Made by a program: the position numbers and the translations under genes | The notes under the pieces: generated by a model | Database searches by the model: none | What the model saw: only the letters and a program-made list of their open reading frames with translations | What the model was told of the DNA's origin: nothing | Origin: Trichostrongylus colubriformis | Taxonomy: Eukaryota; Nematoda; Chromadorea; Rhabditida; Trichostrongylidae | NCBI GenBank assembly: GCA_963978905.1 | Contig: OZ022259.1 | Span: 32,093,994 to 32,157,993, forward strand | DNA: 64,000 nucleotides | Direction of reading: 5' to 3' | Part shown: positions 13,718 through 26,500 of the stretch, in pieces | Numbering within the stretch: the first letter of the stretch is position 1 | Layout of the letters: each line of letters opens with the position of its first letter

Positions 13718-14424
13718 AGGACAACGTCAGGGGTAGTGAGGGAAATTAGAACTTTATCTATGTATATCTTTTGTATTTATGGGGCATATGTGACCCATGA
13801 GAATCCATGTTGGCGTGTTCGATCCGTGGACCGTGCAGTTAGTAACTACGCCCCCCGTCGCTAGTACCTCATCCTCCCATTATTCCAATTTATCCAATTA
13901 AAGCCACTGTGATATATCAGTCTCCCTCTTTAGCTAGTAAAACAGCCCACGATTGGTGATGAGGGGATGGTTTTTTTTTCAATCGCGCAGGCATAGTTCT
14001 TGATGGGTAGAGCCTATTAAGCCACTACAGAGCCCTCTTTGAGGGTTGCACCGCCCACATGCGTTGTGCCGGGTGCCCCGTGCGTCCTGCGCTTCCAGAA
14101 ACTCATGCAATTAATGAAATTTAAAATCTCAGTGGAAGCCCGAATTTGAGGATTTTAAGCGGTTTCTTCTTGCTTTTTTTCTTCAGTAGCAGTCATATAA
14201 AACTTGTACTTTCAAACGCGGTGACCACCCAAGATTCCATGAACTGCGTCCTCGAATGAAATGTTGTTCCAGATGTCAGCCACGTGCAGTCTCGCGATAC
14301 TCCGCACTCCCTCTCCTGCTCTCTTCGTTCCTTCACACATCACTCACTCTTCATGCAGTAACAGCGGTTGACAGTGTTCCTACGTAAGATCACTCACGCA
14401 GCAGATTGCTCCTATTCGTAAATT

Positions 14425-14463
14425 TCGTTCGTTCGTTTCGTTCGTTCATTCGTTCGGTTCGTC
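14425..14463. repeat. TTCG-type microsatellite
   Basis: Imperfect tandem GTTC/TTCG units run through this stretch downstream of Musashi. Confidence 0.8.
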
Positions 14464-14550
14464 GTTTCACGTAGAAGATTTGTAGGCGTAGAGACTCATA
14501 GAGACCGTCAATTCTTCTCTCTTCTACCTGCTGTACATGCATGCGTCGTT

Positions 14551-14578
14551 GTCAGTCAGTCAGTCAGTCAGTCAGTCA
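14551..14578. repeat. GTCA microsatellite, seven units
   Basis: Seven uninterrupted GTCA tetranucleotides follow ATGCGTCGTT. The locus probably lies in Musashi 3' UTR or flanking DNA. Confidence 0.9.
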
Positions 14579-16299
14579 AATATATGACATCGTGTACATT
14601 ACTTTTGTTTTCATTTCCCTTTCATTTCTTTTTATTTTTGTTTTTTTTTGTACTTTTGAATGCGTACTAAATCAAACTAGACGTTTCGTAGTATGAGTCG
14701 CCTTTTTTATATATTTTCATTTTTAAATGATTTCTATGTTTATATTATACATTTATTATTAATACGACTAATACTTCTACAAATATGAATACATATAATA
14801 TTTTTCCTAGAGGTTATCCTATAATCAATATAATTTTACTTCTTTCTATTAATTGTTCACCTTCATTGTCTTCCTCTCCAATAACGCATGTGAGTATGTC
14901 ATCGATTATCGATTGAACACACGCATCGTAACATCACGCGTCGCGTGTGCTGCACATATTCCTGACACGACAGGCCTTCTTATCCGGTGTGTTAATGTTG
15001 TTGTTGTATGAATGATTTTTGAATATTTCCCCCCAACCCCTTGATTTGTAGCCCCACGCATCGCTCGCTTTTATTGTGAGTCTCCTTCAATAATATTCCC
15101 GCGTGGTTATCAAATCGCTAAAACTTCAAGCTAATCAATATTTCTTATTAACAATCGTTATTTCTTATTTTATATATCGTTCCCCCCTCTGTGCTGTATC
15201 GCACCCCCATTCAATGCGATGTGTACAATCACGATGCCTGTTATTGCACTCCCTACCCCTCACACTCCTTACAAAGTTCATGTGCACCTTGTTTCATCAT
15301 ACCTCCTCAGCACACCCGGTTCATCATCACAAGTCTCTAGTTCCTCTATCATCTTCTGCTTCTGTTCCTCTGCGTCTCTGCTCCTGCTCGAGTACCGCCG
15401 TTTACGAGTGTGCCCAACACAGTCCTTCGAGAATAAGTGTAGCCTCGGTTTTGCCCACGTACAAGCATGTAGAGAATGCACGCCAAGCGGGCAACACCCG
15501 TACTATCCGATTATCCATCGTCGTACCGCTTATCGTGCACTACAGTAATGCAGCGAAAACCACTCGTGTGCCACTCGCTCACTCGCAGTGTTTCTTCACT
15601 GCTGACCTATCGCACTGACTGCACGCACGCCCCTTTTCGCCTTTTGTATGTCTTTGTTATAAGTGGTTAAACAGCAAAAACAAATCGCAACAATTCACAT
15701 CAATGCACATCGTTTTCATCGGCATACTGTAGAGGAACAGCGTCGTCGCGCGACGTCAAGGCGCCGCGCGCGACCCGCTCGACGGCCGTCTTTCGCCATT
15801 TTGTGCCCAGATCGAGTTGCGTCAGCGCCAGACGTCATTGCCGGCATTTTGTGATTATTTTGTCTTCAATATTTTGCGTGGCTTTGCAAGCTCCGCCTTT
15901 TGTCATCTCAGTAATCCCAACCGTGCTAAACGGGCGGCGCTTGTGAGTAGCGTCCACGAATTTCTCGTTGTACTCCTTCATTGCTCATGCGTGTACATTG
16001 TGGCGCTTATACCGTCGCGTCCTACGCCATTGCCTGTTGCACGAATCAGGGATAGTGTCGTTGTTGTCGATAATATCACTATCCTAACATCGTTACATCT
16101 ACATAACTAGCATGCTAGACTATCCCTGGCCGTGCTATCATACGATCAGGCGGAGCGGTGCGAACGGTCTATTAACTGATTGTCGCAGCGCGACGCGTAG
16201 CAGAGAAGTGATGTCATTCTCCTTTCTACCCAGTGCGGGGTGTTCACACCCAGTAATCTTTATATGTACGTCTTGAATTAATAAATCATTATTGTGCGA

Positions 16300-17524
16300 T
16301 TCTGTTGGTGAGCACAGATATAAAACGGAGAAATAATGAAGGAATTCATATCTCCGGTGTGTTAATATGCCGAAGCTGGTTTTGCACTGTTTGGTCGGGG
16401 ACGGTCACAACAATCGTGTAGCTGTCGCACCGTTAGGCGTGGCGGCAATTTTGCGCATTTTTAACCGCGGTTGACGCCTTTTAATTTCTAATCGTTGGTG
16501 ATTGGTGAAAGTGGGAGTGAAAGATCATGCTAAGGGTGGAAAATTATCCAACTCAATTCAGATGCAATGGTTCGTCGAATGCCTCCTGGGCGCACTTTGC
16601 GCAACGCGCGGCGAGCGAGACTATCGGGTGATACTCTTGTCGCCCCTCCTTCGCCTGGTCTGAAGGAAATGAATGAAGTGAGATGAAAAACGACTAAAGG
16701 CAGTGCACATGTTACCGATCAGTATCGTTTTTTGGCAATGAAGAACTGATGGAGATGGGGCAGGCTCCTAGAGGTGGAAACTCGTTACTTCATTGGTTCG
16801 ATGTCGTGAAAGGATAGGAGCTAGCTGGCGGACGAGTTCACTCTCTTATACAGATTGGAACACTATATGCGGTCTGCATAATGCGCATATACGGACGAAA
16901 AAGATTCTTTTCGACGGCAGAATTTAGCGAAACTGGAAGTTGAGGCTTCTAGGAGACTTCTAGGAGATTGTTACTTTTGCACTCTTGACACTTTAGTATT
17001 TGGTACACTAATAAGTATGTATTGATGACGGCTGAACACCTCAAAAATTAAAAAAAAGCAAGTTTTTTTCTCGAAATACTGAAGTCACAAAACGTTTACC
17101 ACATGTTGAGATCATTTCGAAAAGTGAGAGGCATAGTGGGAAACGGCTGTGGTGCAGGAGGAGCCGATACGGCGTCGCGAAGCGCCTTTGAATCCTCGGG
17201 ATGCCGGTACCGAGAACGGCGCGTTCAGGGAGTTTTCGCAACTCTGCATCGGCACCACATACATATGTAAATCGCAGATGAGTGGGTTTATAGAAAATTG
17301 TCATTCTGCAAGGAGAGACTGAAGCTTATTTTCTCAGTGACAGTTACTGAACTCTAGCAAGAAATGATTTCTGATCAATACTACACTGTGGCGATTATTC
17401 TGAATTAACTTCTTGGATTGATGGCTCTAATTACATATCAAGGAAAAGCAAAGGCACTTGACATGTTGAGGTCTCCGCTTCCTGTGTAACAAAATAAAGC
17501 ATTTGTTTCTGATGTCGGGCAGCA
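16300..17524. other. Convergent intergenic region between Musashi and the M28-like gene
   Basis: The two genes end tail to tail around this interval. No gene is supported. The 87-codon frame on the - strand at 17041-17304 lacks splice sites and recognisable motifs. The 3' UTR of the M28-like gene must lie in the right-hand part; no clean AATAAA was found on the - strand close to its stop. Confidence 0.45.
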
Positions 17525-20500
17525 TCAGCGGCCTTCGACTTTATACGGATACTGGAATCGGTACAAATCGTCCACTACGGTTCGAGCTGAAAAGGATTGG
17601 TATCGTAATGAATGTAGTGATTTCCTGGACAATTGGTTCCCCACTGCTCACCTTCAGACTCACTGAGAAAGACCACCGTTCGAATGACTGTCTCCACAAT
17701 TACTGTAAGAAACCGCATATTCGGCTCGCTCAGCATAAACAGACTGTCACAGTAAGGGCAGTACTGACGAACGCCGCGAAACTTTACTGCAAATGAGGAA
17801 GAATCATTTATTTAATATGTTTTGTTTTTCTTCCATCGGGTTTCGCTTCATGGCACAAACGTTATGTTCCTAGCAGCTCACCAGGTAATATGTAGCACGT
17901 ATCATGTGCCCACATTCACAACCAGTATATTTCAAGAGTCAAGCATTATTTAATCAGGAATTGCGGCTAGCCTGAGTCTTTTGCATGGCACGCTATAGGA
18001 GGAGATAAATCGCTCATTGCTGATTATTTTGCTTTTGTAAGAGCCGCGCAAAAGTGTTTTATTTAGGATCGTATACAAGTCTGAATATACAATTAGTCGC
18101 ACATCGAGTTTGTAGTGGACAGACGTACAGGTCGATATCTTACCTTCCCAGATGTGTGTGTTTTAACCCAGAAAGGTAGAATGTTTGTTTGCTCGAGCAA
18201 TATCCAAACGTTAGCGATATCACTTTCCAATGCTGCATATAGTACACCAGTTGGCTGGCGCAGATTACTGCGCGCGATTCATGGCGATGTTGTGCAAACC
18301 CGACCACAGCGGAGCGGAGATTTCTTTTTTTTTTCGGAGATTTTCGGCCCGACCACAACGGAGCGGAGATTTCCTTCCCTCTGCTTTCAGCTGAGCTATT
18401 GAATTGCAAAAAAGCAGAGAAGGTGGCGTGATAAAAAAAGCATTTTGGTATCGGTATACTTCAATCGCTTTGCATTGAACCCATTTCGCACGTAATCCAC
18501 ATGAATCGCGCGCAGTAGTGTGCGCCAGCCAACTGGTCATCATTGGGAGTTTGGGTAGTTTGGGAATTAATAGTTTTGTATTCGATTGCATCGATTGGTA
18601 ACAAATAGATCACTTGCTGAGAATCTAATTCGTACACATTAATGGTAGGCCATATCCCGCTTATCGATGTTTATCGTTTTCGTAAACATGCTTCACTACT
18701 TGAAATTTTATATAGTCTAGCGGTCGATACCCAGTGTTGCTGCAAGTACCGCATTAGAAAATGATTCCGAGTGAACCGCTTGCTTTGCTATCATTATCAA
18801 TGGAGATCGCATTATCAAGAGAAACGCACCATTTTTTGGAACGCCAGGCATTCAGCGGTCGATACATCGGTCAGCGATATCAGAACATAAACAAAATATG
18901 TTCACCCGATGCCAGTGCGCATCAGACGCCTTTGCTAAAGCGGTCGTACAACGTTAGCAAGGATTTCATCCCATCCAATTCCTAACGGTCCTTATCAGTC
19001 ACTGTAGGCCGTTATCAGTTTCACTGAGGCTCCTGTACCCAACAATACCATTGAGGTACCCGTACCCTACAATACCTTCGAATATGAACATTCCACTGTT
19101 AGCCGTAGAAGCAAGCCGGCCTCGGTGACATTTCCCTTTCTCACGCTCCTAATCGAAGGTAATCAACCATTATCAGTTTGGATCACCCACTATTAATGTC
19201 CCCGTCCCACCCTGCTAAACACCCATGAGTGCCAGCGCTCCTGGATCAACGCGAAAGGTGAGACGAATTCGACGACTCTAGCCTTTTTACGCCCCTTATC
19301 GAATCTTATCAACCATTATCAGTGCGGGTCACCCACCATTAATGTTCCTGCCCCATCCCGCAAAACACTTATAAATGTCAGCGCTCTTGGATCAACGCGA
19401 AAGGCAAAACGGATTTGGTGACAGTTGCCTTCCGAGGCTCCTTATCAACCCTTATCAGCTGCTATCACTTTTGGTCCATCACCGCTGAGGTTCCCTTGGC
19501 ACCCCCTATATCACTTGTAAAATTCAGCGTCCCAGCATTGCTGCGACGCGAGATATGAATTTCGTGACAGACGGACAAACACACACACACACAGACATAC
19601 TAAGCGAATTATATATAGTAGGATAGTTTAACTTACGTGTATCAGAGATATGGATGGTAGGCAGATCGAGATGCGGATTCGAGTGAAAGAAGAATGAAGA
19701 ATGATCGGCGAACAAATATGAATGCATTCTAAATTTCATGGGATTAAATGCGTGATACAAGTGCCTAGTACAGTCAGTGCCTTGACTGCATTGCCCTTAT
19801 AATTGATAAACAGATTATCGGCGAATCTGCGTGACACCAGGCTTACAGTCCATATCTGAAACTCGCAGATACCTCAATCAAAACTATTTGCGGGAACCTT
19901 TGGATGTTCACCAATGTATCTTTTTTCTAAACGTTCAGGCTAAAATAAAACATGGTTGTAAAATTTAAATAAAAAAAATTACCGATGCACATCATCGACA
20001 GAGGTTATGGTATGCATTGGAAGGCGAAGCAGAAGAAGCCACGGTCGGAATGACCAGTCATGTGTTAGTCGCGCTGTAGATCGATCGAACGCATCGAAAA
20101 AGCTGAAGAATAACAGAAAATTTTTTAATGACTAATAATTCAGCAGTAGTCACTCATACTTTTGAAGCACGTTGTCGTCCTTTCTTTCACGTCCAATCAA
20201 CTGAATGTAATCTCCCATGTGTCCATGCTCGTACAGCTCACGGGCTGCTGTGGGAAACATCTGGAAGAGTTTTTTCTTTTGCATAACTAAAAGTTCGCAC
20301 AAGGTGTCCATAGTTTGGAACTGCAAATAAAGAAAGCCTGGTATTTTGCCATATTCTCAGACCGAAAATGGAACTCGAGACCTTTCGGCTCAGTGGCTTC
20401 AATGGCGTTGAATAGTTGAGAGATATCTGATATTTTTGATTTTCGATAACTGCTGTTTAGCGCCGCAGCTCGCGATGCGAAAGTTGCTACAAGGATGCTG

Positions 20501-23500
20501 AGTTATGGGAAAACCTTCGGTGTCGGACGGGACCCGAACCCGCACTTCACACTTTCCGGGGATGTGTGCTAATCCATTACACTACCGACACCCCCTTCAC
20601 CTTGGTATTGTAAATATACCATTCAAAAGCTGAGTTAAGGTGCAAGGGTTGTCGGTAGTGTAATGGATTAGCACATACCCCGGAAAGGATGAAGTGCGGG
20701 TTCGAGTCCCGTCCGACACCGAAGCTTTTGCCCATAACTCAGCATCCTTGTAGTACTTTTCGCATCGCGAGCGAGCTGCGGCGATAAACAGCAGTTATCA
20801 AAAATCAAAAATATCAAAATCAACACTAAAGCTTTCAGCTTCACGGTTGGATGCCGATATTGGCCAATCGGCTCAACACGTTATAAGTGTGAGTGCTGAT
20901 AAGCTATCCTACTTTATGCAGAGGTGCCAAAAAAAGTGATTTTGTCTCCTCCACTTTCCCCCCACCTTATTCAAACTACAGCGAATTCTATTGAGGTATT
21001 TTCATCCCCAGATTCAAGAGCAGATCTCACACTATCGCTATACTCCATGGCAGCCTTCTGCTCGAGCAGGAACGGGAGCGAGGAAAGAGTTAACAACTTG
21101 TGTCACCTCAACTGGGCAAAATCCGAAATTTCGTCACCCTCGTTCACAACCTTGCTGAGGTCCGTTCACTCTGGGTACGTGCGGGTAGGTGGTGTCCTTT
21201 AAAATTCCGTTTTTCCGGGTTCCCAGCGCCCTTCGTTTCCAAGACCAAAACGTGCAATCACCACTGAAACCCCTCCCGGGGCAGGTTTGAGGCATGAAAA
21301 ATGATACTTCGGATCATAGCAGCGCTGTCCAAGCAGCAATGGCTCTGAGACTTCCATGATCCGAAGGACCAATCCTTAGGAAACTTCCCACAAAAGACCT
21401 ACCACGGAACCTGGCTCCACTGTTTTAAGCGGACCTTGAAACCGTGGGTGCTCTGAAGCCCGACTGCGCTGCTTGAAGGTTCCATATTTTTATGAAAATG
21501 AAAGTAGTGAGTCTCAGCTTGTTCCTGCTTTTAGAGGAAACATTTCGGGAATATTTTGCCCCAATACTTTTATCTCTTTCGTTTCCCTATGTTTTGTATA
21601 ATTGGCAGATGTGAGCCGTGGGCAAAATTACTTTTTTGGCACCCCTGTACAATCGGCGGAGTGTGTCTGTTGGTGTGTCTGTGTGTTTGTGTGTGTGTCT
21701 GTTTGACCGGAAATTCATATCTCGCGTCGCAGTAAGGGGATCCCAGCGGTGGTGGACCGAAAGTGATAGCAGCTGATAAGGGCTGATAAGGAGCCTCTAA
21801 AAGCTAATGTAGCCAAATGCGTTTCGCCTTTCGGGTCGATCCTAGACTGCCAAAACTCATAGGTGTTCCGAGGGGTGGGATGGGCACATCAATAGTGGGT
21901 GATCCAAATTGATAACGGTTGATAAGATTCGATAAGGAGCTCGAAAGGCGAATGCCGCCTAATTCGTTTCACCTTTCCCGTAAATCCCAGAGCGCTGACA
22001 CTCTCAGATAATTAACAGAGTGGGATGAGGAGACATTCATAGTGGGTGGTCCAAATTAATAGCGATTGATAAGATTCGATGAGGAGCGTCACAAAGCGGA
22101 TGTCGTTGAATCCGTTTCAGCTTTCGGGTTGATCCTAGAGCGCCGACACTTATAGGTGTTTCGAGGGGTGGGATGGGCACATCAATAGTGGGTGATCCAA
22201 ATTGATAACGGTTGATAAGATTCGATAAGGAGCTCGAAAGGCGAATGCCGCCTAATTCGTTTCACCTTTCCCGTAAATCCCAGAGCGCTGACACTCTCAG
22301 ATAATTAACAGAGTGGGATGAGAGGACATTCATAGTGGGTGGTCCAAATTAATAGCGATTGATAAGATTCGATGAGGAGCGTCACAAAGCGGATGTCGTT
22401 GAATCCGTTTCAGCTTTCGGGTTGATCCTAGAGCGCCGACACTTATAGGTGTTTTGAGGGTGGGACGGGCACATCAGTGGTGGGTGATCCAAATTGATAA
22501 CGGTTGATATGATTCGATAAGGAGCGTGAAAATAATTAATATCGCCAGATCCGCATCGCTCTTCTGGCTAACAGTTGATGTTCACACTCACAGGTATCAC
22601 GGGGTACGGGGACCTTAATGGTGGCTTTTAGAAACTGATAACGGCTTACACGGCTGATAAGAGCCAACAAGAAGTGGGAAAGGATAAACCCTGTATAGCG
22701 CTCACTACTACTACACGACGCTATGTTAAATGCGCCTGATACTCAGTACCATTGAGTGAACATATTTTGTTCTGATATCTGCTGCCGAGTTTCGACCGCT
22801 AACTTGCCTAGCGTTCCAAATAGTGGTGCATGTCTTTCGATACTGCTATGCTCATGGATGATCAAGACACGATCTAGATTTGTGATAGCAAAGCAAGCGA
22901 TCCACTCTAGTATGCGGTGCCAACAGCAATGCTTGGTAGCAACCACCAGACTATGTATAATTCCAAGTAGTGGTGCATGTTTGCAGAAACGATAAGCATC
23001 GATAACTGGCATATGGATCTACCACCAATATGTAGGAAATAGATGCTCAGCAAATGGACGAATAGCTTTGATGCAGTTGGATCCAAAACTGTCGATCCCT
23101 AAACTATATAAACTCCCAGTAGTGGCCACTTCAGCCGAGGGGTTAAGTGAATAGTGGATTTACCCACTGTACAGTGGACATTTCTGAACAATGATCGTCT
23201 ATTTCGTTGAAACAAACCGTATCGACCGCTAAATCATCTGGACCTCCGAAAATGGTGACCTTCCTCATGGGTGATATCTTCGATACCGGTTAACATCTAT
23301 CACCTGTGTAGAAAGTAGATGCTCAGCAAAAAGCCAACATCGACCATTTTCCCCACTACAAAATTCTATTGTGCTATTCGCGCAGTACTGTGCGATAGCC
23401 CAACTGGTGGTAAATATGCCATTCAAAAGCTGAGTTAAGGTGAAAGGGGTGTCGGAAGTGAATGGATTAGCACATATTCCCGAAAGGATGAAGTGCGGGT

Positions 23501-26500
23501 TCGATTCCCGTCCGACACCGAAGCTTTCGCCCATAACTCAGCATCCTTGTAGTTGAGAGATAATTCAATCACTGGTGCACTGCATGAGTGGCGTCTTTTA
23601 GAAGAAAGAATCGAGTCCCAGATTCGTCGACGATTCCTCGACAGGGGTTCGTACTTTGGATTACAGGGTGGGGACAGTATTTAGAGAAGGAGTCGTTCCG
23701 AGACCCTGGCTCCTCGGAGGAAATTCTGAACCGATGAGCGATGTGGTGATTTCCAAAAAAAGGTCGTCCATTGAAAACCATGCTACTGCCACCTAATACA
23801 AAATGTGATAATCAATTGACAACCATTCTTGAAAAATTATCGCATCGGTAAAATTTTTCCCTGAAGAGGCGGAGCAGTGGAGGAATCACCTATATCATCT
23901 GTTGTTTCGTTGCTCATCGAGTCTCGAACGGGCGCTAGCAGCATCTCCACTCTCGTCACGAGTTAAAATAGTCCAATGGATCTTTCTAGCTCCAGAGACA
24001 TGCGCCTCCCGTTTCCTTCGCGCAAAGCTTCCGAGAGGAAGTCTGATCAGCAGGCCGACGTCTTTGCGATATCGCGCGACGTATCCAGCCCATCCAATCT
24101 TCGATTCCTTGACAAATACGGCGGCGTGCCTGATCTCCGAGCGCCGACGGACTTCGGGACTCCGGATTCCCTTCCGCACTTTCGTGTATACTCCGAGCAT
24201 TGTTATTTCGATGCCGCGTTGTACAATGCCAACAGCTGCTCTTCTTGCTTACTGTCCAAGTCTGTCGGAGACACTGCTATCTTGTGTGTCTTACTGCCTC
24301 TGCTAATAGCACAGAAGTAATTAAAGTATTAATGAAAAACATAAAAATAATAGAGATAAAAGCGAAGAAGGATAGCAAATACAGCCAATAAAGGCAAAAG
24401 ATGGAAAGAGTGAAGAAAGGGGGAAATTGTGACAGTGGCTGCATATGCTAGGACAAACACATTAACTCGTTTCGCCTCTTCATCAAACGAGTCAATGATA
24501 ATATCAATCCCGAGGCTCTTCAGTGATTAGGATTGATATTAATCAAGATGTGTTACGAGATGGTAAAAATAAAGCAATGTAGTTTAGTGATAAAAGAAAA
24601 ATATATGTATACAAACATGAAAGAAATAAGATGCTATGGACCTAAAAAAAGGTGAATATTATCTTACACTGAATGAGTTATTGGGTGATACGCAGTCAGA
24701 TGTAAAAAGGAGCCAAATTTAAAATGATATAAATAGCATAACATGGGATTATGATGTATCTTAAGTAAATGTGAGTAACGATATTAAAAGAAGAAGGTGA
24801 ATTAGTTACTGTTAATGGATTCATCCTAAAATTCCTACAACCAGTTTTTTGATGCTTTTCAAATCTCCTGTTTTGCAGTATTTATAACAAATGAATTTAT
24901 TTTTATATAGACATTTTACAATGTTAGCAATAATAAATTCCTCTTTGTAACCATTGTATTTTAAAACTTCCTTAATTTCTAGTATTTTATTAGCAAAATC
25001 TTCATAAATTGAACAAGTGTTAGCTATCCTTAGGGTTTCGGTATATATAACCGCGCTTTTGTTGATATTGGATATATTAGTATCTCTTTGCGGGAACTTT
25101 ATAACTTTGAAGTCGAAGTCATCTGTTTTATTATACAATTTGGTAATTATCTTATTGTTAACAATATTAATGGATAAATCTAAATAGCTGCAACTGCTGT
25201 AGTCCTTGTGTGTTTTTTTGAGCTCAAGTTCGTTTTTATAGACAATTTTTAATTTGTCATCAATTTCTTTTTCGTTCAGATTATGTATAATGAGTAAATC
25301 ATCCATATATCTATAAGGGATAAACAAATTGTTGTCGTTATACTGATCTGTAATAGAGTAATTATATTCCATAACGGACAGTGTAAGGTCTGCTAGTAAA
25401 GGACTGAAATTGCCTCCTTGTGGCACACCTCTGGTTTGCCTATATAAATTGTTACCAAATAAACAGTAACTGTTATTGAGTAAATAATCTATCATATACA
25501 GAACCTCTTGAATATTATAGTTTCTATATCCTTTCATTTTGTTATCATTTCCATTAGTGTAAAAAATTTTATATCCATTAGTTGCAATATATTTTTTACC
25601 TGCATTATTGAAGCATCTTTTCAAAAATTCTGCCATATTATTAATAATAAGAGTGTGCTTCAGATTAGTGAACATATCAGTAAAATCTGCTGAGAATAGT
25701 CTGAGATTATCACCTTTGATACTACTAAGTTCATTACTAATATTAATGTTACTAATAGACCAATAAAGTTTAATTGTTTTATTTCTATTTTGTATAACCT
25801 TAGTGTAGTTTAAAAAATGTTTTTTCATATATGTAAAAATTGTGTGCAGTTCTTGAGCCAATGGTTTAATGCTACTATTATATGCACCTGTAATAAATCT
25901 GAATTTAATAGGATTTTTATGAAGTTTAGGTAGTGCATAAATGACTGGTATTTCCCCTTCTGTGTTTATATTGAGCTTATTATTGAGACAAAAATATTTA
26001 TGTTTTTGTATTAGAGATTCCCTATCTACGTCTAGTATCATCTCATATGTGTTATTTGTATTTTGGTATCTGTAAATTTCAAGAAATTCATCGTATGTAA
26101 TTCCCATTTCTTTCATCAAAACCTGCAGATAAAATTTTTTGCATATTAAGCCATAGTTGTTGTTAGCTTTGTCCAATGGACAGAATACAAACTCTCTTTG
26201 ATATCTTTTAATGGCATTCAGTGGGAAGAAGGCTTTTTTATCGTGAGCATTAACAGTGTTTGTATCAAGAATAGGCTTACTTTTATGACGATACAAGTTG
26301 TTAAAAAGTTTTTTGATAATCGTAACTTTAAAACTATCTAACTTATATCTATTCTTATAGTAAGTTATTACTTTCTGTACGATTTGATTATAATTGTTTT
26401 TGATTTCAATTCTGTTAATCCCAAAATCAATTCTGAACTTGGTACCCTTTTTGAGAAGGTTTCTGAGATTGTCTTCCTCGATAATATCTAAATTTCCTGT

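Larger units (their letters stand above)
13028..16300 (+). other. Downstream / probable long 3' UTR of Musashi
   Basis: No further exon is supported. The stretch contains a 424-bp foldback (separate entry), simple repeats, T-rich tracts around 14600-14660, and an AATAAA at about 16279 (in a TTAATAAATCATT context) that could be the poly(A) signal. Long 3' UTRs are usual for Musashi genes, so a transcript running to 16.3 kb is plausible but unproven. The 171-codon open frame at 15103-15618 has no domain and is regarded as chance. Confidence 0.4.

Noticed and set aside
15103..15618. 171-codon open frame downstream of Musashi
   Set aside because: It is low-complexity with no domain, no splice context and overlapping frames of similar length on both strands.
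20157..20320. M28-like exon 6 as a terminal exon ending in GAG TGA
   Set aside because: The AA|GTATGAGT donor just before the stop joins in phase to 20102, restoring the M28 C-terminal region; a premature end is unlikely.
20649..20719. Functional tRNA gene (apparent GGA anticodon)
   Set aside because: The base 5' of the anticodon is C rather than T, a serine tRNA would need a long variable arm, the anticodon stem needs a bulge, and copies lie in palindromes. A tRNA-derived repeat fits better.
21870..22455. CRISPR-like array
   Set aside because: The periodic units have no separate repeats and unique spacers; they are whole-unit tandem duplications in a eukaryotic interspersed repeat.
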